A program made the translations under genes and the position numbers. A stretch of DNA of 64,000 nucleotides from Pseudovirgaria hyperparasitica (lineage: Eukaryota; Ascomycota; Dothideomycetes; Acrospermales; Acrospermaceae): contig NW_022985549.1 of NCBI RefSeq assembly GCF_010093815.1, positions 620,001 to 684,000 of the forward strand. The letters run 5' to 3'. Below the pieces are notes generated by a model. It worked only from the letters and a program-made list of their open reading frames with translations, was not told the DNA's origin and did no database searches. This document shows, piece after piece, positions 55,218-64,000 of this stretch. Each line of letters begins with the position of its first letter. Within the stretch, counting starts at the first letter, position 1.

Positions 55218-55838
55218 AAGTTTTGCTGCCTCGAACGAATGTTCTGCCATTCCTTGCGCCAGCTAGAGTGCTTAGCCTCGTCACCTTACACCCGCCTGTT
55301 CAAGAATTTGTTTGGAGTATCATCTAAAAAGCTAAGAAGGATGCTGATACGGATTCGACTACTCCAGTGGCACCTATCGCAGATTCGGACCAGATCAGTT
55401 CATAGTGTGATGTTCTTCTGCTTGGCATCACCGCACGTAAACCTACTCCAGCCTTGCTTAGAAGTGTTCTTGACGACATCAATGGAAACTCAAAAGACGC
55501 TGCGATAGGTGAACGCTGACGAGTCCCTCGGTTTAGTACTATTAGGGGCATTCTTGGCGATTACAATGCTTCTACGATCCCGCTTACGCTGCAGATTGAC
55601 ACTGGGCAGATCAACAGGCAATTCCAACTAGACGACTGGTATACGTCAATTGGATTCGAAATGTCAGAGTTTAATGATACCACCAAGAAGCTTACGCGTG
55701 TACTGTTCCTTGGTCTCATGGCGACCGAACTTTCTCTCTCGCAAGTGGAGTGTGCTATAAAAGTACTTGATGCTCGTCGACAGTGATTCTTTTCTTTCTC
55801 CAAAACGATATCTATTGTCCTTAGAAAAGTCTCTCAAT
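55218..55838. other. Intergenic region
   Basis: About 620 bases between the tRNA-like gene and the oxidase. Overlapping short frames on both strands without family features. Confidence 0.45.
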
Positions 55839-57478
55839 ATGCTTCTGTCACCCATTCACAACCTCATCGCAGCTCTATCCACAATCCCATTCTCACACGC
55901 GTCTTTAACAGGTCTCACACCTGTCTGTCTTATCCCACTTTTCCACTACGGGCATCTAATACTTAGCAGTGCGACGCCCTCATCTCAGCAGGCCTCAGTG
56001 ACCGCATCCTCACCCCCCTCTCTCCGTCGTACTCCACTCAACTCCTCACCTGGTATAACACAGCGACCCGCCGCCACCCATGGTGCATCGTACTTCCGCA
56101 CACATCATTAGAGGTATCCCTCGTGCTCACCACCCTCAGTGCAGTCGGTTCTGGCGCTGGCGACTGGGCCATTGCGGTCAAAAGTGGTGGCCACGGCAAC
56201 GACGCATCGAACAATGTCGACAGCGGCGTGACGATCGATCTACAGTATCTCGATTCGGTGGATTACTACGAACACAATGGGTCAGCATCGATCGGGCCGG
56301 GCGCCAGGTGGGGCGATGTGTACAAGAGACTCGGCGAACAGGGGGGCGCAGTGACAGGAGGACGAGACGCGAATGTTGGAGTGGGTGGATTTCTACTGGG
56401 TGGTGGGATGTCGTATTATACCGGGCGTACGGGCTTTGGCTGCGACAACGTGATCAACTTTGAAGTCGTACTGGCTAGTGGCGACATCATTAACGCGAAC
56501 GCAACCTCCAACGACGACCTATGGCGCGCGCTGAAGGGCGGAAGCAGTAACTTCGGCGTCGTGACGAGATTTGACCTAGAGGCGTTTCCGGCGCGCAATC
56601 TGACGTACGGCCAGAAGACGATGAGTACGGAGTATGAGGAGGAATTCGTTCAGGCGGTGTTTGAGTTTGTAGAACGAAGCGAGGAGCACGTGAATGATGC
56701 TCTTGTGCCGTACTATTCGTATGATGCAGCAAGTGAAGAGATAGTGATGAGAGCGATCACCGTTAACACGAAGGCGGAACCGAATACGAGGGCATTTGAT
56801 AAGGTGGATATTATTCCGGCAATTGAACCTGGATTGAGGACGGAGATGAGTCTCGCAGAAGCAGCTGGTGGGACCCTAGAAGGTGTTGTGAGGTGAGTCT
56901 TTGAGCCGCATCAATCCATTCCAGATGAATGAACATTGACTCTTGACAGGGGCATTTCATTCACGCTCACTTTCAAAAATGACCTCAGCATCTTACGCCG
57001 AGCCACCGAGTTACACCACGAATACGTCATTCAAATGAGCGAGCTCATTGGTGCGTCCAACTTTACCACCCTCAATTTCTTCCAGCCTCTGCCATCATAT
57101 TTTGGGGCGATCGAACACCGCAAAGTTGGTAATATGCTTGGTCTCGACCACGTAAACCAGAACAATATCCTATGGGTCCTCGGAATCGGTGTGCTAGGTG
57201 GCGAAGACCAGCAGGCGATCGCACATGCGAAAGGTGCGAATATCACCGCGATGGTTCATGATTTTGCGGAGTCCGTTGGAGGCGGGAACGATCTTATCTA
57301 TCTGAACTATGCAGATGCAAGTCAAGATCCGATTGGCAGCTATGGACTTGAGAACATCCAATTAATTCGGGATGCTGCTGCTAAGTATGATCCTGCAGGT
57401 TTCTTTCAGCAACGTATCCCTGGTGGGTTCAAGATCTCTAGAGTGAGTTCGTGCGCTGGGACGCCATGTAATCATTGA
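55839..57478 (+). CDS. Secreted FAD-linked oxidase, BBE/6-HDNO type
   Basis: Flavin oxidase of the VAO/PCMH superfamily, substrate unknown; relatives oxidise alkaloids, sugars or polyketide intermediates. Exons 55839-55922, 55970-56892 and 56950-57478 give 511 residues. Residues 1 to about 20 are a signal peptide. The splice then joins CDALISAGLSDRI, a typical mature start. The FAD domain has AVKSGGHG, with His103 as the expected covalent FAD ligand, and VTGGRDANVGVGGF. There is no cysteine at the second attachment site, so a single His link is predicted. The C-terminus has the BBE tail YDPAGFFQQ. No cluster genes adjoin it. Confidence 0.92.
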
Positions 57479-58031
57479 TAGAGATCGATGGACCGTAAAG
57501 AACTCGACAGTATTGGCAGGTTAAATACGTATCCTTCAAACAAGAAATCGTAATATTAAGATAGACAACAAAATATCCATTGTTCACATGATGTGTTCGA
57601 AACTGCTCCCAGAGCAAATACTGGCTCAGTAGTAAGCGAAGCAAGGGATAAAGGTTATCCCTTACACGACTGTTCTCGCGAAGGGACAGCGCTGTAGAAC
57701 GAAGCTCGGTTCGATCAGTCATGGCCGCTTTTTATGCACGCGGTGCACCCGGACCTCTCTACTACCTATGGTTAGCTATAGGATATAAACCATTTAGCTA
57801 AGTATTATAGTTAGTAGTTTTGTTACTACTACTAAAAGTTAAGATCAAGGTATATTTATAAAGTAATATTACCTTATATAGGTGCTAAGTTAAATTATAG
57901 GTATGGACGGTACATGTAAAATGCGGCCACGTCTTTTCGAACCGAGCCCGGAAGCCAACCCAGTCGTAGAGCACAAGATCGAAGCGTCAGTCTTTGTCAG
58001 AGGGCAGCTTTCTAATCAGGATAGTCTCCCT
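57479..58031. other. Intergenic region with MITE-like insert
   Basis: About 550 bases between convergent genes. The central AT-rich block is listed separately; nothing else is seen. Confidence 0.5.
57763..57903. mobile_element. Possible MITE with TA target duplication
   Basis: A 141-bp AT-rich block with ends TACCTAT and ATAGGTA. If the outer TA is the target duplication, as for Tc1/mariner or Fot1 elements, the terminal inverted repeat starts CCTAT. It continues imperfectly with TTA and CT matches over about 16 bp. The block is sharply AT-rich against moderate flanks. No transposase. It could also be chance palindromy in AT-rich DNA. Confidence 0.4.
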
Positions 58032-58928
58032 TCAATATCCAAATTGAATCCCACCGGATCCGGAAGAGCCGACAAAACCAACAGAGTCTTGGCGCTGCAG
58101 GCGTCGTACGACCGGGATGATGTTGATGATATTTGCGCCGTGAGACCCTGTGCTCACTGACATCTGACATCTGTTGACCGTATCCACAGCGGAATCGATA
58201 CTGGTGAAGCGATTGACTTGCATCATGGAAAGGGCCCTACGAACCCATACTCGCGAGTCGAAATACTCTCCCGGATTCGCGCCAACAGGGACAGTCGAAA
58301 GAATATTGTGCAATGATCGGAAAGTCTGGTTGTTCACAGTGCCTATCTCATACATCACGGCTAGTGATCTAGAAGTGACGAGGTGATGGACCTGGCGGGT
58401 GTCCAGGTGCCAGAGGCCTTGCTTGTTCTTTGCGACTTGCCAGACAGTGCCGTACGGGACACCTGTGGGGACAAAAATGGACCAATGCATGCTGCTAGTA
58501 CGACTGCGGTGACTAAGTACAACGTAAATGGACCAATTTTTGATATTGTCTTGGCGCAGCGGAAGTTGTTGACGAGTGATAGCCGCCGGGCGTTCCGTCA
58601 TGTTGTTTGAACTTGACATGTCCTCTGTCGGAGGGAGGTTGTTGGGTCCATAGGCTCCCGAAATAGATCTTCTGGAGTCGTTGGAGTTCATGGAAAGACC
58701 AGAAAAGCTTGATGATGCCGCACTTTGAACGGATGTGATAGAGCTTGCTGACTGTCGTCTGAAGAAAGACCCTGAAGGAGGCATTCGCTGCGTAGGATTA
58801 CTCTGACTGATCTGGGATTGACTCGTCGATTGACCCGTGCTGTTGAACATGAGCTGAGTTCTAGGATAGTACCCATGCGAATTAGCATTGCGCCGCTCAT
58901 CCCGTTGAGATTTCGCGCCTTTATCCAT
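58032..58928 (-). CDS. Hypothetical protein with Ser/Gln-rich N-terminus and globular C-half
   Basis: Uninterrupted frame of 298 residues. Residues 1-120 are low complexity, rich in Ser, Gln and Asn. From about 128 the sequence becomes globular. It starts with WSIYVVLSHRSRTSSMHW, then SIFVPTGVPYGTVWQVAKN, and later a helical part with YFDSRVWVRRAL. The strand-then-HW pattern resembles fungal orphan families annotated as DUF6914 and relatives, a weak recollection. A TATATAAA box lies 67-74 bases upstream of the ATG. No function is assigned. Confidence 0.65.
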   Translation of the reverse strand: MDKGAKSQRDERRNANSHGYYPRTQLMFNSTGQSTSQSQISQSNPTQRMPPSGSFFRRQSASSITSVQSAASSSFSGLSMNSNDSRRSISGAYGPNNLPPTEDMSSSNNMTERPAAITRQQLPLRQDNIKNWSIYVVLSHRSRTSSMHWSIFVPTGVPYGTVWQVAKNKQGLWHLDTRQVHHLVTSRSLAVMYEIGTVNNQTFRSLHNILSTVPVGANPGEYFDSRVWVRRALSMMQVNRFTSIDSAVDTVNRCQMSVSTGSHGANIINIIPVVRRLQRQDSVGFVGSSGSGGIQFGY

Positions 58929-59305
58929 TTTGGCAGCAGAATATGTTTGCGGGTTTCTAGGTCCAGTACGGAATCAACATGACCTATTCCTCTCTTTATA
59001 TACTTTTTGCACATTTTGCCGTGACGTAAAAGGTGTTCTCTTATGATCATGAATTTATGGACGACTCGGTGAAGTACTTTTCCGTGACTTTTCACGCTAT
59101 AGTCTTCTAACATCTCGAGCTCCTTCACCCCTCGCTCCCGATGGCATGATGTTATGGTTGTGGGATGTCACATTAAAATTACCGACACTGTGTGTCACAG
59201 TGATGTTTACGCTTGTTCTTCACATCAGCTTTGTAATTCCTGAATAAGTAACAGCGCCAGATATATAGACACATCTCCCACGATTGTATCCTCGTCTGCC
59301 CAGAA
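58929..59305. promoter_or_regulatory. Divergent intergenic region
   Basis: About 380 bases between divergent start codons. A TATATAAA box for the minus-strand gene lies at 58995-59002. No gene. Confidence 0.5.
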
Positions 59306-60163
59306 ATGCAATGCTTATCACCGGCAAAAATGTTCTCAGAGCTTTTACACCGCGTATGGCTCCAGATGCCATCCACGCTCCGACTATGGACCTACAGAAA
59401 GCTTTGCAAGCTCGGAAAGTACCTCTATGGTCAGGCGAATCAATTTGGAGGTAGTCAACGGCTTCCTTGTGGGCTGTTCATGAAGTTTGGTCACATAGAG
59501 CGCGGGCCTGACTTCGAGAATGAGTTCCGTGCTCTACAACTTGTTCGAAGTAACACTTCCATTCCGGTTCCACGTCCCATAGATCTCATAAAGACCAGCG
59601 ACGAATCTTATTTCGTCATGACGACTATGCCTGGGCAACAACTCGGGGAAGTATTCGACAACTTAGGAGGCTCGGAGAAATGCTGCATCACCGCCCAGAT
59701 TGCTGATTTTGTGCGGCAAGTACGAAGTATACGGAACCCCTATCTCATCGAAGCAGGATGGCTGTTGTGTAATGCACTAGGAAGGGGTCTCATTGACATT
59801 CGTCTTCGGGATCATGATGGCGGACCATTTGCCTCTGAGGCAGCATTCAACGATGCTCTGGTACCAGCAGCAGCCTCCTCCCTGCGGCATATCGACGGTC
59901 ACGAAGTATATTTCGCTCATGGTGATCTGACACATACCAATATTCTATGCAAGAATGGAAAGATATCAGCAGTTATTGACTGGGAATTCGCCGGTTGGTG
60001 GCCCGAGTACTGGGATTACACAACGGTTCATCGATATGAACGACACGAAGGATGGCTCAATATTATGAGAGGGGCGTTCAAGAAAGTTACAGACCTCAAA
60101 AAGCCATATTTGAAAGAAATATATATTGAAGAAGCATGCCAAGAGTACGATGAGATTTGGTAG
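59306..60163 (+). CDS. APH-family phosphotransferase-like protein
   Basis: Kinase-fold protein of the fungal aminoglycoside-phosphotransferase/choline-kinase-like group, single exon of 285 residues. The N-lobe includes GLFMKFGHIERGPDFENEF (a Lys and a helix-C Glu) and the hinge VMTTMPGQQLGEV. The catalytic loop is YFAHGDLTHTNILC, with the HGDxxxxN pattern intact, and the metal site is AVIDWEFAGWWPEYWDY. The intact HGD loop fits an active phosphotransferase, unlike the HPD form of the AIM9-like protein at 31 kb. The natural substrate is unknown for these fungal families. A short perfect hairpin follows the stop codon. Confidence 0.85.
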   Translation: MQCLSPAKMFSELLHRVWLQMPSTLRLWTYRKLCKLGKYLYGQANQFGGSQRLPCGLFMKFGHIERGPDFENEFRALQLVRSNTSIPVPRPIDLIKTSDESYFVMTTMPGQQLGEVFDNLGGSEKCCITAQIADFVRQVRSIRNPYLIEAGWLLCNALGRGLIDIRLRDHDGGPFASEAAFNDALVPAAASSLRHIDGHEVYFAHGDLTHTNILCKNGKISAVIDWEFAGWWPEYWDYTTVHRYERHEGWLNIMRGAFKKVTDLKKPYLKEIYIEEACQEYDEIW

Positions 60164-60174
60164 ATATGAAGAGC

Positions 60175-60190
60175 TAGGTATGGATACCTA
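60175..60190. terminator. Short hairpin after the APH-like gene
   Basis: TAGGTAT and ATACCTA (7-bp arms, 2-nt loop) begin 12 bases after the stop codon. It may be a 3'-UTR structure, but eukaryotic 3' ends do not need one. Confidence 0.25.
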
Positions 60191-60669
60191 AGCCTTAAAT
60201 AGCTTAAAGTAGAAAATGCATGTAGACACATAACCGCGTTAGGTGTTGCATTTCAAGATCAACACATTCATAGTGCTTGTCACGTAGTGTATTTATATCG
60301 CTCCATGAATGGATACTTAAGTCTGTCACTAAAATGTGTCGTTCTCGTAATTCTCTATCATGTTCTACGAGGCGTACTCTTGAGTTGGCATGATTGATTC
60401 GCGGGCACATGTCCGTGAGTAATTGGCTCTTCACGAAGATAGCGAGTCGGAGGTTTGAACAAACACATTAGTGAATGAAGTGATGTTTTGTGAAATATTT
60501 GCAAGCGAGCGTACACTTACTATCTGTGCCCGGTGGTGTCGAGTATGGCCCATTAAACTCGCTTGAGTAGCATATAAGATCATATTTTCTGTCGTGTATG
60601 TCCTGACCCAGTGAACTTCGAAGATCAGTCTTTGAATATCTGATTATCCACCATAATCTAGCTTCAGCA
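60191..60669. other. Intergenic region
   Basis: About 480 bases with no gene; it holds the promoter of the next small gene. Confidence 0.45.
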
Positions 60670-61353
60670 ATGCCTGCCTTCAGCGAGAGAAATTCTGGTC
60701 AGTCTTCACTATCAACAGCATACTGATTGTACACCAATTATACCCATAGCCTAGATTAACGATATTATTCCTAGTAAAAATTCGCAAGCACGCAGTTTTG
60801 TCACCGGAAACGCTCCTATCTACCAAAATCGCCCTCTGTAACAGCGCTCCTGGTCAGTCCAGCATCGAAAAGATCTTAAATTCAGCCCGACGCAACCATA
60901 TGCACGCAAGCTAATATCAAGTCGAAAGTCCCTGTTGAAAACAGAACTATTACCCGGCGCCCTAGCGGCACAATCTTCTCTCCCCCACCGCCCAACCGTC
61001 TTCTCCTCTCCGGCGCGCCCGCGGTGCCCTCCCCCGGCATTTCCCTTCCGCGTCCGGTCGACCTCTCCGGTAACCCTCTGCCCGACATCCATATTACCGC
61101 TATCATTGAACAGGAGCCTCCTTCTGCAGACCCTGCGACGGATCTTTCGAAGCCCATCGAGCAGCAAGCGCCGGTCCCAGAACACCCAGCGTATCTGCCT
61201 ACCAAGAGCACAACTGGATGGCGTTGTTGCAAGTGTGCGTGGTTTGTGCCACCTCAGCTCCCGGGAATTATGGAGGAAGTGACAAGATGTCAGATTCATA
61301 GGTGTATGCATGGGAGGTGTGTGAACTGCGTGGAGATGACGTTACCATGGTAG
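60670..61353 (+). CDS. Small zinc-ribbon-like hypothetical protein, 5' exons unresolved
   Basis: The sure part is the open frame from about 60880 to the stop at 61353. It has a Pro/Ser/Arg-rich linker (TITRRPSGTIFSP) and a C-terminal cysteine module. That module is WRCCKCAWFVPP, then a Cys-x3-Cys pair and HGRCVNCV, which suggests bound zinc. The frame has no ATG of its own, so upstream exon(s) are needed. An ATG at 60670 begins MPAFSERNSG and is followed by a GTCAGT donor. An acceptor AAG near 60920 is plausible. I could not close the frame, so the 5' limit is tentative. No characterised function is known to me. Confidence 0.5.
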
Positions 61354-62024
61354 CTGGTTTAGAACTATCCGATGAATGAAAATATATGATCTAAGTTCAG
61401 GTAACGTCGTGATTGTTCTTTTACTCGATACTGGTTGTATAGTTTGGCTAGTTTTCGTGTTAGGACTTCGATTTATGCTTCACACGGAGCGAAGATGTGA
61501 ATTCTGATTGCTCTAAGATGCTATCTATGATGTATACTGTCAGGATATCTAGTATATGTGTTTTGACTACATTGATGTTCATCTAACTAGGAGGAGGAAT
61601 ACTACATAGGATCATGTAGAAACCCTCGATTTCGAACACTCTAGTTAAACAGATCCTGTCATGCGATAGTGACGGTTTTCGAGATATTAGGTATCGAAAG
61701 GATGTCTCTACATAATTGAAGATTTGAGTTGGTCTACGAAGATCCCTCTTATTAGCTATACTTATAATGCGTACCGAAGTGCGGAGATGCCGGATCTCTG
61801 GCCTTTCAGAATATATTTGTAGGGACGAGAAATACACACTGCTCAATCAAAGATAGCACGCCACTCCTTGTATGGTGAGGAGGACATAAGTGGATATACC
61901 ATCCCCGCAGACTGTGGAAGATTTCATCGAACACTTAATCTTATGACTTTAATGAAATCCATTTAGGGAAAAGCGGTCGACATGATCACGTACATTGTAT
62001 GCTCCATTACCACATGTCTATATA
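61354..62024. other. Intergenic region
   Basis: About 670 bases between convergent genes, AT-rich. A minus-strand frame of 87 codons (61583-61846) has no family features. Confidence 0.5.
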
Positions 62025-64000
62025 TCAACACCACGCAGACCAACCACAAAAGAGCACGGCAAGATTACGCTCATCCGTGGCTTGCTGTATCAGTCCACTC
62101 ACCACAGTCGATACCGACTGATTCTTACTCAACTTCTGCTCCACAACTGCCAAAGCTCTTCCAGCCTCTCCCGAATCATTCTCATGCTTCTTTGAATTCT
62201 GCTTGAGCAGATCATCACCAGTGATACCACCGCCAGGAGCATCCTGCTGCTCTGTATGCTCTTGCATGCGCCGAGCGCGATTCTGTGATACGGTCCAGCT
62301 AACCAAGGGATCGTAGCGGAGAACATTGAGGAGAGTCATAATGCTCTCGCGTTCCTCCCGAAGGGCTTCGAGAGTGAACTCGCAGCAGCGACGGAACACA
62401 CCTTCTGTTTTAGTAAATCCCATTGCGTCGACGAGATCTCGTGTTAGGCGGAAGGGCACAACTTCTGGAACGGGAAGAATACGGCCAGCTTCGAATGCAA
62501 CGCCTAGATCAATGTGAACAACTTCACCGCTATTTTGGTCAAGTAGAATATTCTGACAATGACGATCGCCAAGTCCAAGAACATGTCCAAGAATTGAGAT
62601 GGCTGCTGTGGTGCGGGTGTATGCGAGGCGCTTCTCGAACCAGTCGTCAGGGTTTACGAAGCGCTCTAGAAAGAAGTATCTCATTATTGGGTGGAAATTG
62701 TCACACACTTCGCGATAAACTTTGATTCTGTGCTCCTCAGAATGACTTGATGCCTCTGATACCTTTTTGCGACAGTCGTCAGATTTCCAGTCCCGAGGAT
62801 TGTATTTGCGATGCGCAGGGAGAACGGCATCTGCTAACGGAATGGTGTCCCTTACAAACTCAATCACACCACTCTTAGAACTGAGAGGCACGACTTTATA
62901 GCTCCTGATATGAAGGCTGCGTAAACGAGTTGACGTGTGGTTTTTGAGAAGTTTGCTGGCCTGCTCAAATACTTGCTCCATAATCGCGTCTTGGCGAAGA
63001 TCATCAGAGCCGGACTTGAACTACGCGATGGTTAGTATCATGTTGACGACCGCGTGTTCGCAACGGAAGCATACCAATTGTTTGAAATGCTCTCCATTCG
63101 AAGCCACGGCTGTGGCGATCTTTGGAGCGCTAATTCCTCCAGCAATGGAGATCTTCGATCGCCAACTCGTAATGATAGGGAGGTCGGTGTAATTTTGATC
63201 TAGTCGGACATCGATTGCTAATGTCGCAGGCGGAATCTCTAAGCTCGTCACTATAGTCTGTAAGCGTCTCCCTGATTGGAGATCTCCTAACGTCGGTTCC
63301 TTATTGAGCTTTCTGATTTCATCTTTTGTGACCATCGCGAACTGATGGTAACATTCATTGGCTCTGTGAATTGCCTTCCATATCCGCGAGCTAGGCGGCT
63401 TGGACCTCTCGAGCATATGTGCTACTTCTTTTGCAGACGCGTGCCGAGATTTGCTTGCCGCATCAACTCCAAGAGATGCGCAACTAGCGTATATCTGGTA
63501 CATCGCATGATAAGGATGGTGAAGACAGATCTGAAATACAAGATCGGACAACTCCTCTTGGAATGGAGTTTTCTCCACCTGCAGCCTCGATGACAGTTGA
63601 TTCATCAGTATTGCGAATTTTCCGGGTGGCGCTTTCGCGAGATAGCTCTTCATGACCTCAATGACCTGTGGTGCATCCGGAAAGTCAAGCCATAGAGCGA
63701 ATACGCGCAAGACATCATTATCATAGTCGTCGCAGGCGCGTAAAGACAGTAGGTAATTTTTCAAGCTCTCACTCACGAAAGTCTCCTTGCTGGCTCGTAG
63801 TCTACCGTATTCTTGATCATCGATATCGTACCATTTTTGCATCCTCATAATGTCTCTTCTGAGTTTGTCACGCTCTGGTTTCTGCTCCTTGGCTTTCAGT
63901 GACCTCAAGACGTCCTTGAACTCATCAATCTCTCGTCCTTTCTGTTCCTTTCGCGCCTGAACACGCGCCAGTTCATCGCTCAGCTCATTACTGTTCAATT
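62025..64000 (-). CDS. Tel1/ATM PI3K-like protein kinase, C-terminal part
   Basis: DNA-damage and telomere-length kinase that phosphorylates S/TQ sites. The gene enters from beyond the window end; only the 3' exons are present. Exon 63075 to the edge encodes helical FAT-domain repeats and the start of the kinase lobe. A 54-nt intron (63021-63074, GTATGC..GTAG) restores the family sequence [18 protein letters not shown]. Exon 62025-63020 has the catalytic loop [14 protein letters not shown] and activation segment [18 protein letters not shown] with all key residues. The FATC end is [38 protein letters not shown] supports Tel1/ATM over Mec1/ATR. Confidence 0.96.

Overview
This is nuclear DNA of a filamentous ascomycete (Pezizomycotina, probably a dothideomycete; the class is an inference). 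The signs are dense genes on both strands, 41-77 nt introns with GT..AG ends and CTRAY branch points, a class II hydrophobin, the septation protein Cdc14, and a tRNA-Ile(AAU) with a 13-nt intron. I rebuilt gene models by hand from family motifs and splice signals. Exon limits are given wherever the reading frames closed. All family calls come from memory of the families, since no search was run.

Layout. 1-6.9 kb: a flavin monooxygenase gene convergent with a class II hydrophobin gene, then 3.3 kb without a gene. 7-15.2 kb: a dense housekeeping block with a FEX/CrcB fluoride exporter, uracil phosphoribosyltransferase, an acidic NOPCHAP1-like protein, an eIF4E-family cap-binding protein and the histone H3K79 methyltransferase Dot1. 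16-18.7 kb: a five-exon HAM1-like gene. 18.7-24.2 kb: a gene-poor stretch with two CRE-like sites, an epoxide-hydrolase-like gene and a GGPP synthase. 24.6-28.4 kb: tRNA-Ile, Cdc14 and a single-pass cell-surface glycoprotein. 28.8-32.8 kb: an NmrA-like reductase, an AT-rich island and an AIM9-like kinase-fold protein with a probable mitochondrial presequence. 35.2-43 kb: G-protein beta subunit, adenosine-deaminase-like protein and a DUF4211 protein. 43-49.7 kb: 6.7 kb with no gene I can support. 49.7-54.7 kb: a phosducin-like protein, 2.8 kb of sequence rich in simple repeats, and an alpha/beta-hydrolase-fold protein that has lost its catalytic triad. 55-61.4 kb: a tRNA-Val with a spoiled 5' end, a secreted BBE-type FAD oxidase, a possible MITE, an orphan protein, a second APH-type kinase and a small zinc-ribbon-like protein. 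62 kb to the end: the 3' part (FAT, kinase and FATC regions) of Tel1/ATM.

Working together. Most genes are unlinked housekeeping or signalling functions, and I see no complete biosynthetic cluster. The clearest functional pair is the G-beta subunit and a phosducin-like protein, whose family chaperones G-beta-gamma assembly; they lie about 13 kb apart and are not co-transcribed. The best leads for novelty are the triad-less hydrolase, the tRNA-Val whose acceptor mismatches sit exactly at positions 1-3, the in-frame intron of the hydrophobin gene, the long N-terminal extension of the eIF4E-like protein, several unexplained inverted repeats, and the large gene-free interval.
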